Below are positions 8,530-18,245 of a DNA stretch of 64,000 bases, one piece after another. This stretch comes from Halobacillus mangrovi. GTDB taxonomy: Bacteria > Bacillota > Bacilli > Bacillales > Halobacillaceae. Every line of letters starts with the position of its first letter. The stretch's first letter is position 1. The translations under genes were made by a program, and so were the position numbers. Location of the stretch: contig NZ_CP020772.1 of NCBI RefSeq assembly GCF_002097535.1, forward strand, positions 1,240,001-1,304,000. The letters run 5' to 3'. A model generated the notes under the pieces. That model had not been told where the DNA came from and made no database searches. It saw only the letters and a list, made by a program, of their open reading frames with translations.

Positions 8530-10284
8530 TTAATTCATTTGCTTTTGCTTACCTTTTTGTTCTTGTTTCTTATGGGCGCGGGTGTGGGCTTTATGTCGAT
8601 CTTCTTCTACCTCAGAAGATCGCTGTTTTCCTTGAGGAACGGTCGACGTTGATATTTCCTTTAGTCCTTCCTGGTCTTTTTCATAAACAAAGGATGCTCT
8701 AGTAGAAATGTCTGCGCCAGGAGTTGTGACAAAGGGAACCACACGATAATCCGTTCTCCATTGACTTGGCGTTACATGGCAGCGGACATAGCCTCGATAA
8801 TCATTGAAAAATTTAATATGATCGTTTTGGTCGAGGATCCGGTCGGTGTCCGCACGTTTGTCCGCTCCGTTTCCACCAGAAGTGATAGATGTTCCAACGA
8901 ATTCAGCTCCAAGCATTTTGGAAGTTGAGTCATCAAAATCGGCCAGGATGTTCGAAGCCCAGTTGGCATGCACATCACCTGTTAAGACAATCAAATTATC
9001 CAATTCTTTTTTACTCGCGAAATTAGTAATACGCTCTCTTGCCGGTGTATAGCCGTCCCACGCATCCATGCTGTATAAAGGCTTCTCAGGGCTTGGACCA
9101 TAATTTCTTTTAGCAAAAAAGATTTGTTGTGCAAGGATATTCCAGGACGTATTTGAGTCCTCAAGATGATCAAGGACCCACTTTTCCTGCTCGTCTCCTA
9201 ACAGTGTGCGAGTAGGATCCAGGGATTCCTCGGTCTGTGGTGAGCTCTTATCTCCATTGGCCTGATCGGAACGATACTGCCGGGAATCAAGAACCATAAA
9301 ATTCGCTAAGTTCCCGTAGGAGAATTGACGGTATAACTGCATGTCTGCACCATGAGGCATGGAAGACTGCCGTAACGGCATATGTTCATAATAGGCTTGA
9401 TATGCTGCAACTCGGCGTTTGACGAATGCTTCAACAGACTGGCCTTTTTCTGGAATCATATCAGCATAGTTGTTCTCTACTTCATGGTCATCCCATGTGA
9501 CGACCCAAGGAAATGCCGCATGAGCTGCCTGCAAGTTTTTGTCTGAACGGTACTGAGCATGACGGTTGCGGTAATCTTCGAGTGATCTAATTTCGGGGCC
9601 TTTATGTGTTCTTACATTTCCGGTACCCGACACGTATTCGTCAGGTCCGTATTCATAAATGTAATCCCCAAGATGGAAAACAAGGTCAAGATCTTCTTTT
9701 GCCATATGTTTATAAGCTGTATAGTAGCCATGCTCATATTGCTGGCAGGAAGCGAAAGCAAAAGACAGGCTGACAACCTCAGAACCTCTGGCTGGGAGGG
9801 TTTTTGTTTTTCCAATTGGACTGAAATCCTTCCCGACCTTAAAACGGTAGTAATATTCCGTATTAGCTTCGAGACTTTCTACTTCTGCATGGACAGAGTG
9901 TGCGAGCGCCGGGCTTGCAACTTCTGTCCCGCGCTGTACGATATGACGGAAATGTTCATCTTTGGCCATTTCCCATTTGACAGGAATTCTCCGATCCTGC
10001 ATCCCTCCTCCGTTTAATGGATCTATTGCCAGACGTGTCCATAAAACCACACTATCCGATAGAGGGTCTCCAGAAGCTACCCCCAGCAGAAACGGGTATT
10101 CTTGAAACTCGACTTCTTCTGCAGAAATGGACAGTCCACCCATGGATTGAGCAATCACCATCCCTAAAGAAATGCTAGCCACTTTTCCTGCTCCTTGAAG
10201 GAAATTTCGACGGTCGACACCTTTATGTAAGGTCTCTTCATTAAGCTTTTGAATCCAGTCTCCCATTTGTCTTTCCTTTGTCAT
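8530..10284 (-). CDS. phoD: PhoD-type alkaline phosphatase/phosphodiesterase, Tat-exported
   Basis: Secreted metallophosphatase acting on phosphodiesters and monoesters, including teichoic-acid-type substrates in Bacillus. Length is 584 aa. The Tat signal has VDRRNFLQGAG at about residues 23-33. The mature part shows PhoD motifs: GVASGDPLSDSVVLWTRL, FAFASCQQYEHGYYTAYKHM, LDLVFHLGDYIYEYG (metal site), VVTWDDHEVENNYADM, NLIVLTGDVHANW. It has a Gln/Lys/His-rich tail (about 20 residues) after the catalytic domain. GAAAGGAGC precedes the ATG. As first gene of the four-gene operon it lies directly behind a Pho-box-like promoter, so phosphate-starvation control by PhoP is expected. Confidence 0.95.
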   Translation of the reverse strand: MTKERQMGDWIQKLNEETLHKGVDRRNFLQGAGKVASISLGMVIAQSMGGLSISAEEVEFQEYPFLLGVASGDPLSDSVVLWTRLAIDPLNGGGMQDRRIPVKWEMAKDEHFRHIVQRGTEVASPALAHSVHAEVESLEANTEYYYRFKVGKDFSPIGKTKTLPARGSEVVSLSFAFASCQQYEHGYYTAYKHMAKEDLDLVFHLGDYIYEYGPDEYVSGTGNVRTHKGPEIRSLEDYRNRHAQYRSDKNLQAAHAAFPWVVTWDDHEVENNYADMIPEKGQSVEAFVKRRVAAYQAYYEHMPLRQSSMPHGADMQLYRQFSYGNLANFMVLDSRQYRSDQANGDKSSPQTEESLDPTRTLLGDEQEKWVLDHLEDSNTSWNILAQQIFFAKRNYGPSPEKPLYSMDAWDGYTPARERITNFASKKELDNLIVLTGDVHANWASNILADFDDSTSKMLGAEFVGTSITSGGNGADKRADTDRILDQNDHIKFFNDYRGYVRCHVTPSQWRTDYRVVPFVTTPGADISTRASFVYEKDQEGLKEISTSTVPQGKQRSSEVEEDRHKAHTRAHKKQEQKGKQKQMN

Positions 10285-10329
10285 TTGGAATGCTCCTTTC
10301 GCAAACGTTTAATGAATGTAACAACCTGT

Positions 10330-10371
10330 ATTATAGAGAGCGTTTTTGAATTATTTGTAAATAGATGTAAA
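10330..10371 (-). promoter_or_regulatory. Pho-box promoter of phoD-tatC-phoX-tatA
   Basis: Read on the minus strand there are hexamers TTTACA, TTTACA and TTCAAA, spaced 10 and 11 bp apart, followed 9 bp later by a perfect TATAAT. PhoP of Bacillus binds direct repeats of TT(A/C/T)ACA with about 11-bp periodicity in place of a -35 box, so this arrangement fits an activated Pho promoter. Seen in sequence; PhoP binding is inference. Confidence 0.7.
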
Positions 10372-10657
10372 TAGAGGAGAAATAAGGATGGGTGAATAAG
10401 ACTAGTGGAATGGATACGTTTCGTGGTTTTGTTATCTGAATAATCGCGAAATAAAAGAAAATTCATCCAAATTCGGCACTTTTACTTACTCTTTCTGGCC
10501 CATTTTTTTTAACATCTGGAAAAAGAAATCTAAATAAATAAATTCAAGCTGGATTCACTCTGAAACGTTAAACGTGGATATAGATTAAATAGAAGCATAG
10601 GGAAGTCGTGGTTTTTATTTGGTTTATTCAGATTAATATTTTTAAAACAGCCTATTT

Positions 10658-10671
10658 TGAAAACGGTTACA
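10658..10671 (+). promoter_or_regulatory. cre (CcpA) site upstream of tctC
   Basis: TGAAAACGGTTACA matches the catabolite-responsive element consensus TGWAANCGNTNWCA at every fixed position. It lies 63 nt before the tctC start, which suggests glucose repression of tricarboxylate uptake. Confidence 0.75.
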
Positions 10672-10734
10672 TTTTTGTTGCTCTCTTTTACTATGAAATA
10701 CAAGATCAAATTAATAGAGAAGGAGAGAGCGTTG

Positions 10735-11736
10735 ATGAAGAAATTTTATTTGTTCGCTATTTTATTTTTACTCGCATTTATGACAGCTTGCGGAAGTGAA
10801 AATGCAAGCTCGGAAAATTCCGGGGACGGAGAATGGACACCACAGAAGCCAATTGAAATTGTGGCTCCTAGTGGTGCAGGTGGCGGCTGGGATACAACCG
10901 CCAGAAGTGTTGCGAAAATCATGGAAGACGAAGGAATCATTGAAGAAGATATCGGTGTGGTTAATAAGCCAGGTGGGGGTGGTGCTGTAGGCTGGTCATA
11001 CATCAACAGTACAAACAACCCGCACAACCTTTTCGTATCTTCCCCGCCGCTGATTTTTGTCCCGTTAAATGGTCAATCGGATTTATCTTATGAAGACTTT
11101 ACCCCGCTATCTAACTTAATTGCTGACTACGGTGCGTTTGCTGTAGCGAAGGATGCCAAGTGGGACGGGCTTGATGAACTATTCGCTGATATGAAAGACG
11201 ATCCAAGCAGTGTAACGGTCGTCGGGTACTCTTCTCCTGGATCTATGGATCACATGCAATTTGTAGCGCTTGCGAAGGAAGCAGGAGTAGATATTAAGAA
11301 AATTAAATACGTTTCTGCTCAGGATGGCGGAGCGTTGACACAAATATTGAATGGAAGTGCTGATGTATTTTCTACAGGTGTAGCGGAGACCGTTGAGCAA
11401 GTGAAAGCAGGTAAAATCAAAGTTCTTGGCGTGACTTCTGAAGAGCGTCTAGAAGGAGACGTTATCTCTGAATTCAAAACGGCGAAAGAGCAAGGTATTG
11501 ATGCGACGTTTGTAAACTGGAGAGGGTTCTTTGGTCCGAAAGATATGGATCCATCAGCCGTGAAATTTTACGAAGAGAAATTCAAAGCGGTCAGCGAATC
11601 AGAAGCTTTTGCAGACATCCGTGCTAAATACGGCTGGGATGAAATGTATATGAACAGTGAGGAATATCAGAAATTTTTGAAAGAACAGACAAAAGAGCTA
11701 GGCAGTCTATTAGATGAACTTGGTCTTGGAAAATAA
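10735..11736 (+). CDS. tctC: Tripartite tricarboxylate transporter substrate-binding lipoprotein TctC
   Basis: Extracellular solute receptor of the TTT (tripartite tricarboxylate) family, delivering citrate-like acids to the TctBA membrane proteins. Length is 333 aa from the ATG with GAAGGAGAG upstream; the longer reading frame from 10657 starts inside a cre site and is rejected. A lipoprotein signal ends in the lipobox FMTACG (Cys near residue 20). Family hallmarks include the phosphate-loop-like VAPSGAGGGWDTTAR, VVNKPGGGGAVGW and GVTSEERL. First gene of tctC-tctB-tctA. The exact substrate is not deducible. Confidence 0.92.
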   Translation: MKKFYLFAILFLLAFMTACGSENASSENSGDGEWTPQKPIEIVAPSGAGGGWDTTARSVAKIMEDEGIIEEDIGVVNKPGGGGAVGWSYINSTNNPHNLFVSSPPLIFVPLNGQSDLSYEDFTPLSNLIADYGAFAVAKDAKWDGLDELFADMKDDPSSVTVVGYSSPGSMDHMQFVALAKEAGVDIKKIKYVSAQDGGALTQILNGSADVFSTGVAETVEQVKAGKIKVLGVTSEERLEGDVISEFKTAKEQGIDATFVNWRGFFGPKDMDPSAVKFYEEKFKAVSESEAFADIRAKYGWDEMYMNSEEYQKFLKEQTKELGSLLDELGLGK

Positions 11737-11751
11737 GGATGAGACTGGAGG

Positions 11752-11777
11752 AAGGCCTGCTTGGATGCAGGCCTTTT
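11752..11777 (+). terminator. Intercistronic hairpin between tctC and tctB
   Basis: Perfect 9-bp stem AAGGCCTGC / GCAGGCCTT with a 6-nt loop and a short TTTT. The T-run is weak, so a partial terminator or mRNA-stabilising hairpin that keeps receptor expression above the membrane subunits is plausible (inference). Confidence 0.65.
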
Positions 11778-11805
11778 CTCAAAACTGGATAAGAAGGTGA
11801 TGAAC

Positions 11806-12264
11806 GTGCTCAAAACAATGAATCAAAAAATTAGCGTCTTTCTTATTTTATTTGGGGCCGGTTATTTGTATCTAACTTATAACCTTAAAGAATATCCTTA
11901 CGTTCCGATTGACTCTGATTTCATTCCTAGGGCTTTAGGATTCATTTTAATTGGACTGGCGGTTTTCTTATTTTTTGATAAGTCTTCAGAAACAGAGGAA
12001 GAAAAGAAGAAACGTACGGTTCCGAAAAAAGAAATTCTCGTTCTTATTGCCGTTGGCGTAATGATTTTTGCTTATATATTCTTATTTGAAATGCTTGGGT
12101 TTTTACTAACAACCGCTTTATTTGTATTTTTCTGTTCGTGGTTCTTGGGTTATAAAAATTGGGTGAGTAATGTCCTTGTTTCCATCATTTTTCCTTCAGC
12201 TCTTTATTATCTCTTTAATTACTTACTTCAAATTCGTCTGCCTCAAGGAATATTACCATTTTAA
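11806..12264 (+). CDS. tctB: Tripartite tricarboxylate transporter small membrane subunit TctB
   Basis: Four-helix membrane subunit of the TTT transporter. The reading frame is open from a TTG at 11761, but that start lies in the loop of the tctC hairpin. AAGAAGGTGATG, a near-perfect anti-16S match, places a GTG start here (152 aa); an ATG at 11800 overlaps the ribosome binding site and is the alternative. Helices are seen at about ISVFLILFGAGYLYLTY, IPRALGFILIGLAVFLFF, ILVLIAVGVMIFAYIFLFEM and the C-terminal VSIIFPSALYYLFNYLL. It is 17 nt from tctA. Confidence 0.85.
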   Translation: MLKTMNQKISVFLILFGAGYLYLTYNLKEYPYVPIDSDFIPRALGFILIGLAVFLFFDKSSETEEEKKKRTVPKKEILVLIAVGVMIFAYIFLFEMLGFLLTTALFVFFCSWFLGYKNWVSNVLVSIIFPSALYYLFNYLLQIRLPQGILPF

Positions 12265-12280
12265 AGGGTGTGGATAAATT

Positions 12281-13798
12281 ATGGCACTAGACGGTCTATT
12301 AGAAGGCTTTCAAGTCGCATTTAGTTTGCAAGGAATTCTATTTGTGTTAATCGGTGTGGTGACGGGTACGCTCATCGGAATGATGCCAGGGCTCGGTCCG
12401 ATTAGTGCAATCGCAATTATGATCCCTGTCACGTATGGGATGAATCCATCAACGGCATTAGTCATGATGGCAGGGGTTTATTATGGAGCTGTCTTTGGAG
12501 GATCGACCTCTTCTATTCTTTTGAACGCTCCAGGGATATCAGGCACAGTGGCGACTTCCTTTGACGGTTATCCGATGGCTCAACGAGGAGAAGCCGGAAA
12601 AGCGTTGGCGATTGCGGCGATCTCTTCTTTTACGGGAGGAACAATTTCTGTCATCCTTCTCATGCTATTTGCACCAGCGCTCGCCCAAGTGGCCGTTTCT
12701 TTTGGTCCTCCTCAGTATTTTGCCCTTATGTTTCTAGGGCTGACGGCGATTGCAAGCTTGTCAGACGGCTCGACTATCAAGGCGTTGATTTCAGCGACGA
12801 TTGGCTTCATCGTTGCGACCATTGGGATTGACGCCCAGACAGGTACGAACCGGTTTACGTTCGGTAACCCGAATTTAATGGAAGGGATCGACTTTTTAGT
12901 CATTGCCCTCGGACTTTTCGCTTTAGCTGAAGTATGTTTTTTGATTCTGAACCGGAAAGACCGTTCATTAAGTAAACAAAGTGACATAGGAAATCTTAGG
13001 TTAACTAAACAGGATTTCAAAGAAATGAAAGGACCGATGTCGCGGCAATCGTTTCTTGGATTTCTGCTCGGCGTCCTGCCTGGAGCCGGTGCCACGATTG
13101 CTTCTTTTATAGGTTATATTACAGAGAAGCGGTTGTCGAAGAAGTCTGATGAATTTGGAAAAGGTTCGATTAAAGGGCTGGCTGCTCCAGAAACCGCCAA
13201 CAATGCAGCGACGAGCGGAGCTTTTGTCCCGCTATTGAGTTTAGGGATCCCAGGTTCTGGGACAACGGCGGTTATGCTGGGTGCTTTTCTAGTGCTAGGA
13301 ATTCAGCCAGGTCCCTTGCTCGTACAGGATCATCCGGACGTCTTCTGGGGAATCATTGCCAGTATGTATATCGGAAACGTGTTCTTACTGATTCTGAACC
13401 TGCCGCTCATTCCATACATCGCGAAAATATTGAAGATTTCCCGTCCTCTATTGATTTCGTTAGTGATCACGTTCAGCTTGATCGGTGTGTATTCCATCAG
13501 CTTTAGTACGTTTGACCTGTACTTGCTCTTAGCTTTTGGTCTGATTGGATACTTGATGCGGTTATTCTCTTTTCCGGCTGCCCCATTTATTTTAGCGTTT
13601 ATCCTTGGTGGAATGATGGAACAGGCTTTTCGTCAAGCGCTTACCGCTTCCGGGGGAAGTATGATGGTGTTTGTAAAAGATCCGATTTCCATCTCCTTGT
13701 TTGTAGTCAGCCTTTTGTCTTTTATTGTTCCGTTTATTCGTAAAGGGAAAAAGGAAGAAATCGAAGAGGATGAAGAACAACAGTATCATGCGAATTAG
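12281..13798 (+). CDS. tctA: Tripartite tricarboxylate transporter large membrane subunit TctA
   Basis: The 505-residue polytopic (about 10-12 helices) translocation subunit. Family signatures are present: VTGTLIGMMPGLGPISAIAI near the N-terminus, YYGAVFGGSTSSILLNAPG, LGVLPGAGATIASFIGY, and the repeated GSTS/GSGTT-type loop LLSLGIPGSGTTAVMLGAF. It ends in a very acidic tail (EEIEEDEEQQ). ATG start preceded by AAAGGGTG. It completes the tctCBA operon; no protein-coding gene follows until glpF. Confidence 0.95.
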   Translation: MALDGLLEGFQVAFSLQGILFVLIGVVTGTLIGMMPGLGPISAIAIMIPVTYGMNPSTALVMMAGVYYGAVFGGSTSSILLNAPGISGTVATSFDGYPMAQRGEAGKALAIAAISSFTGGTISVILLMLFAPALAQVAVSFGPPQYFALMFLGLTAIASLSDGSTIKALISATIGFIVATIGIDAQTGTNRFTFGNPNLMEGIDFLVIALGLFALAEVCFLILNRKDRSLSKQSDIGNLRLTKQDFKEMKGPMSRQSFLGFLLGVLPGAGATIASFIGYITEKRLSKKSDEFGKGSIKGLAAPETANNAATSGAFVPLLSLGIPGSGTTAVMLGAFLVLGIQPGPLLVQDHPDVFWGIIASMYIGNVFLLILNLPLIPYIAKILKISRPLLISLVITFSLIGVYSISFSTFDLYLLLAFGLIGYLMRLFSFPAAPFILAFILGGMMEQAFRQALTASGGSMMVFVKDPISISLFVVSLLSFIVPFIRKGKKEEIEEDEEQQYHAN

Positions 13799-13833
13799 CG
13801 CTTTTTCTTATGGAAATCAACCAGATGAAAAGG

Positions 13834-13934
13834 TTTATCAGCGAAATCAGTAGTATATCGGCGAATGACGAAATATATCATCAAATGCTGATTTATATCA
13901 GCGAAATGGTGTGTTATATCAACTAACTTGCAAA
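13834..13934 (+). repeat. Tandem imperfect repeat, 20-bp period, about five units
   Basis: Units begin at 13834, 13854, 13874, 13894 and 13915, each starting T(A/T)TATC and mostly continuing AGCGAAAT. The spacing (20, 20, 20, 21 bp) is close to two helical turns. It lies between tctA and the glpF promoter, a 383-nt gap that otherwise contains only that promoter and its leader. It has no coding potential. It could be an array of protein-binding sites or a decayed satellite. Confidence 0.75.
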
Positions 13935-14010
13935 ATATGAAAAAATCCTCAATATAAAATAGGAAAAATCTACTGTTTTGTCACAAAATGAAGGAATATT
14001 CTAACTTTTG

Positions 14011-14039
14011 TTGACACCGCTTACATTAGCGCTTATAGT
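14011..14039 (+). promoter_or_regulatory. Sigma-A promoter of glpFK with embedded cre
   Basis: TTGACA and TATAGT are separated by exactly 17 bp. TGACACCGCTTACA (14012-14025) overlaps the -35 box and spacer and differs from the cre consensus at one position, so CcpA binding here would block RNA polymerase. This matches the catabolite repression known for glpFK of Bacillus subtilis. Confidence 0.88.
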
Positions 14040-14073
14040 AGTGTTAACAAGTTAAGCATGTGACGGAGACGAG

Positions 14074-14135
14074 GAGACTCACACAGAATCAGTACTTTTA
14101 GCAAAAGTACGTTATTCGGTGTGGGTCTCTTTTTT
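14074..14135 (+). promoter_or_regulatory. glp leader terminator/antiterminator (GlpP-type)
   Basis: An outer stem GAGACTCACAC / GTGTGGGTCTC (one G-U pair) followed by TTTTTT encloses a second perfect hairpin GTACTTTT / AAAAGTAC. In bacilli, GlpP with glycerol-3-phosphate antiterminates at an inverted repeat in the glp leader mRNA. Position, about 30 nt after the promoter, and structure fit that role. glpP itself is not in the window. Confidence 0.8.
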
Positions 14136-14181
14136 ATTAAAACGCATGTAGCTTGAAAAATTTTATAGGGGAGTGTGGCTC

Positions 14182-15012
14182 ATGTCGGAATTTGTTGCAG
14201 AGCTTATTGGCACAATGATTCTGATCATTTTTGGTGGAGGCGTTGTTGGCGGTGTCGTGTTGAAGAACTCCAAAGCCGAAGGTGCCGGATGGGTTGTGAT
14301 TACAATTGGGTGGGGACTTGCTGTTGCGATGGCGATCTATGCTGTTGGTAGTTTTACTGGTGCTCATATCAATCCTGCGGTAACGCTTGGTTTGGCATCC
14401 ATTGGCGATTTTCCATGGAATAAGGTTCCGCTCTATATCTCGGCTCAAATGATTGGTGCATTTATCGGTGCTTGTATCGTTTTCCTTAATTATCTTCCTC
14501 ATTGGGACAAGACAGATGACCAGGGTGCGAAGCTTGCTGTTTACTCTACAGATCCTGCTGTACGCAGTCCTTTTTCTAACCTTTTAAGTGAGATGATTGG
14601 GACATTTGTACTCTTGATGGGGATTCTATTTATTGGCGCGAATGAGTTTACCGAAGGATTAAATCCGCTGATTGTCGGTTTATTGATTGTTGCGATCGGT
14701 ATGTCCCTTGGGGGCGCCACAGGGTATGCGATCAACCCAGCTCGTGATTTAGGACCGAGAATTGCTCATGCAATTCTGCCGATACCTAGAAAAGGTGGTT
14801 CTGATTGGGGATATGCCTGGATTCCAGTGGTTGGGCCCATTTTAGGCGGTGTATACGGATCAGTTTTTTATCAAGCTATTTTCGTTCAAGAATACTCCAC
14901 TGCATTCTGGGTGCTGACCCTTATCGTAGCCGTCATTATAGTGGGAGCGGCGACTTCAGAGCTAAAAAAGGGCAGTACGGTAAGTGATAAAGTAGAACAA
15001 AAGATCAGCTAA
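14182..15012 (+). CDS. glpF: Glycerol uptake facilitator GlpF
   Basis: Aquaglyceroporin for glycerol entry, 276 aa with six helices. The two NPA motifs are HINPAVTLG and YAINPARDLGPR; the second carries the Asp after Arg that marks glycerol-type channels. The start is the ATG 8 nt after AGGGGAG, not the GTG at 14173. It is 31 nt upstream of glpK in the same transcript and controlled by the leader described above. The hydrophobic C-terminus is followed by a basic/acidic tail. Confidence 0.97.
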   Translation: MSEFVAELIGTMILIIFGGGVVGGVVLKNSKAEGAGWVVITIGWGLAVAMAIYAVGSFTGAHINPAVTLGLASIGDFPWNKVPLYISAQMIGAFIGACIVFLNYLPHWDKTDDQGAKLAVYSTDPAVRSPFSNLLSEMIGTFVLLMGILFIGANEFTEGLNPLIVGLLIVAIGMSLGGATGYAINPARDLGPRIAHAILPIPRKGGSDWGYAWIPVVGPILGGVYGSVFYQAIFVQEYSTAFWVLTLIVAVIIVGAATSELKKGSTVSDKVEQKIS

Positions 15013-15028
15013 ATTAAATTTTGTATAG

Positions 15029-16537
<1,509 letters not shown>

Positions 16538-16553
16538 ACAGATCACACCTATG

Positions 16554-16588
16554 ACAGGCACCTTTAATAATGGAAGGGTGCCTGTTTT
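16554..16588 (+). terminator. Hairpin between glpK and dhaK
   Basis: Stem CAGGCACCTT / AAGGGTGCCTG (one bulged G) followed by TTTT. It probably ends or attenuates the glpFK message, leaving dhaKLM as a separate or reduced downstream transcript. Confidence 0.7.
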
Positions 16589-16617
16589 CATACTTAAAGA
16601 AGGGTGAGGAGAAAACA

Positions 16618-17613
16618 ATGAAGAAGTTAATTAATGATCCTAATCAGGTCGTGACAGAAATGCTTGAAGGAATTGTGTCAGCTTATCCTGAATCGATGAA
16701 AAGAGTAGAGGGGACGACGTGCATCGTACGAAAAGATGCCCCTGTAAAAGATAAAGTGGCCCTGGTGAGCGGAGGAGGAAGCGGTCACGAGCCTGCTCAT
16801 GCTGGATTTGTTGGGCAAGGAATGCTGGATGCTGCTGTCGCAGGAGAAGTCTTTACTTCGCCTACGCCGGACCAGGTTTTGGAAGGGATTAAAGCGGTAG
16901 ATGGTGGGGAAGGTGTATTGTTAGTCATCAAAAACTACACAGGTGACGTGATGAATTTTGAAATGGCAGCTGAACTAGCGGAGGCTGAAGGAATCAATGT
17001 AGAGAAAGTCGTCGTGAATGACGATGTTGCTGTGGAAGACAGCTCCTTCACCACGGGACGAAGAGGGGTAGCAGGGACTGTTTTTGTTCATAAATTGGCC
17101 GGAGCAAAAGCTGAGGCTGGCGGCTCGTTACTTGAAGTCAAAGAGGTAGCGGAAAAAGTTATTGCTAATGTCCGTTCCATGGGTGTCGCATTAAGTCCAT
17201 GTATAATGCCAACTTCAGGTGAGCCTGGTTTTGAGTTGGCAGAGGACGAAGTGGAAATGGGAGTCGGTATTCACGGCGAACCAGGTATCGAAAAGAAGAA
17301 ACTTGTTACTGCCAACGAAATCGCTAAGGAGCTGACTGAAAAAGTTCTGCCGGAGTTGGAGTTGGACCGTTCAGTTGAAGTAGCCGTTATGGTAAATGGT
17401 ATGGGAGCAACGCCCGAGATGGAATTATACGTTGTTAATCGTAAAATTCAAGCGATCTTATCTGAAAAAGGCGTTCAAGTACATGAAACTTTTATTGGTG
17501 AATACATGACATCACTGGAAATGGCCGGCTGCTCACTCACCGTTTTGAAATTGGACGATGAACTAAAGGAACTGCTGGATTCGCGATCAAAAGCACCAGC
17601 ATTTCGGAAGTAG
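16618..17613 (+). CDS. dhaK: PTS-dependent dihydroxyacetone kinase, DhaK subunit
   Basis: Binds dihydroxyacetone covalently and receives the phosphate from DhaL. Length is 331 aa from the ATG after GGTGAGGAG; the earlier frame start lies in the hairpin. Motifs: LVSGGGSGHEPAHAGFVGQGM at the substrate site, VVNDDVAV, TGRRGVAGTVFVHKLAG, and His219 in VGIHGEPGIEKK, which forms the hemiaminal bond with the substrate. It is followed 11 nt later by dhaL. Placed after glpFK, it adds a second entry point from C3 sugars to triose phosphate. Confidence 0.96.
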   Translation: MKKLINDPNQVVTEMLEGIVSAYPESMKRVEGTTCIVRKDAPVKDKVALVSGGGSGHEPAHAGFVGQGMLDAAVAGEVFTSPTPDQVLEGIKAVDGGEGVLLVIKNYTGDVMNFEMAAELAEAEGINVEKVVVNDDVAVEDSSFTTGRRGVAGTVFVHKLAGAKAEAGGSLLEVKEVAEKVIANVRSMGVALSPCIMPTSGEPGFELAEDEVEMGVGIHGEPGIEKKKLVTANEIAKELTEKVLPELELDRSVEVAVMVNGMGATPEMELYVVNRKIQAILSEKGVQVHETFIGEYMTSLEMAGCSLTVLKLDDELKELLDSRSKAPAFRK

Positions 17614-17624
17614 GGGGCTTTCAA

Positions 17625-18239
17625 ATGGAACTTGATGTAAGACAAACGGTAGACTGGATGGTTAAAGCAAACGAGAAGGTACAAGAGCAGAAGGATTATC
17701 TGTCTCAGCTTGACCGTGCGATTGGTGATGGAGATCACGGGATCAATATGGCCCGTGGTTTTCAGGAGATCGCAAATACTCTACCTAATGAAGAGTTCGA
17801 AGAGGTGTCCGATGTACTGAAGAAAACGGCTACAATCGTTATGTCCAAAGTAGGAGGGGCATCCGGCCCCTTGTATGGTACCGCTTTTCTAAAAATGTCT
17901 ATGGAGAGTAAAGGATCAAACGTGGATGGTGAGACATTTGAAAAGATGGTTGGTGCTGCGGTTGAAGGTCTCAAGCAGCGTGGGAAGGCAAAAGAAGGAG
18001 AAAAGACGATGATTGACGTTTGGTCTCCCGTGCTCGATGTTTTGAAGGAAGTATCCGAAATTAATGGAGAGAAAATTAGAGAAGCTGCCCATACCGCCAT
18101 GGAAGCCACTAAAGATATGGTCGCAACAAAAGGACGAGCCGCCTATCTGAAGGAACGATCAAAAGATCACCTGGATCCAGGTTCAGTATCTTCTTATTAT
18201 CTATTTGAAGCGTTAGCAGAAACATTGGAGAAAGGGTGA
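17625..18239 (+). CDS. dhaL: Dihydroxyacetone kinase ADP-binding subunit DhaL
   Basis: Carries a tightly bound ADP that is re-phosphorylated by DhaM and used by DhaK. At 204 aa it has the normal length. The Mg-ADP site AIGDGDHGINMARGF contains the three essential Asp/His residues; KVGGASGPLYGTAFLKM and GRAAYLKERSKDHLDPGS are also family hallmarks. It is separated from dhaM by 6 nt, so the three Dha subunits are made from one message. Confidence 0.96.
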   Translation: MELDVRQTVDWMVKANEKVQEQKDYLSQLDRAIGDGDHGINMARGFQEIANTLPNEEFEEVSDVLKKTATIVMSKVGGASGPLYGTAFLKMSMESKGSNVDGETFEKMVGAAVEGLKQRGKAKEGEKTMIDVWSPVLDVLKEVSEINGEKIREAAHTAMEATKDMVATKGRAAYLKERSKDHLDPGSVSSYYLFEALAETLEKG

Positions 18240-18245
18240 GGAACC

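Noticed and set aside
10281..10466. 61-codon minus-strand frame upstream of phoD
   Set aside because: It runs through the Pho-box promoter and has no ribosome binding site.
13981..14172. Riboswitch in front of glpF
   Set aside because: The leader fits a protein-dependent GlpP terminator/antiterminator; no known aptamer pattern is visible.
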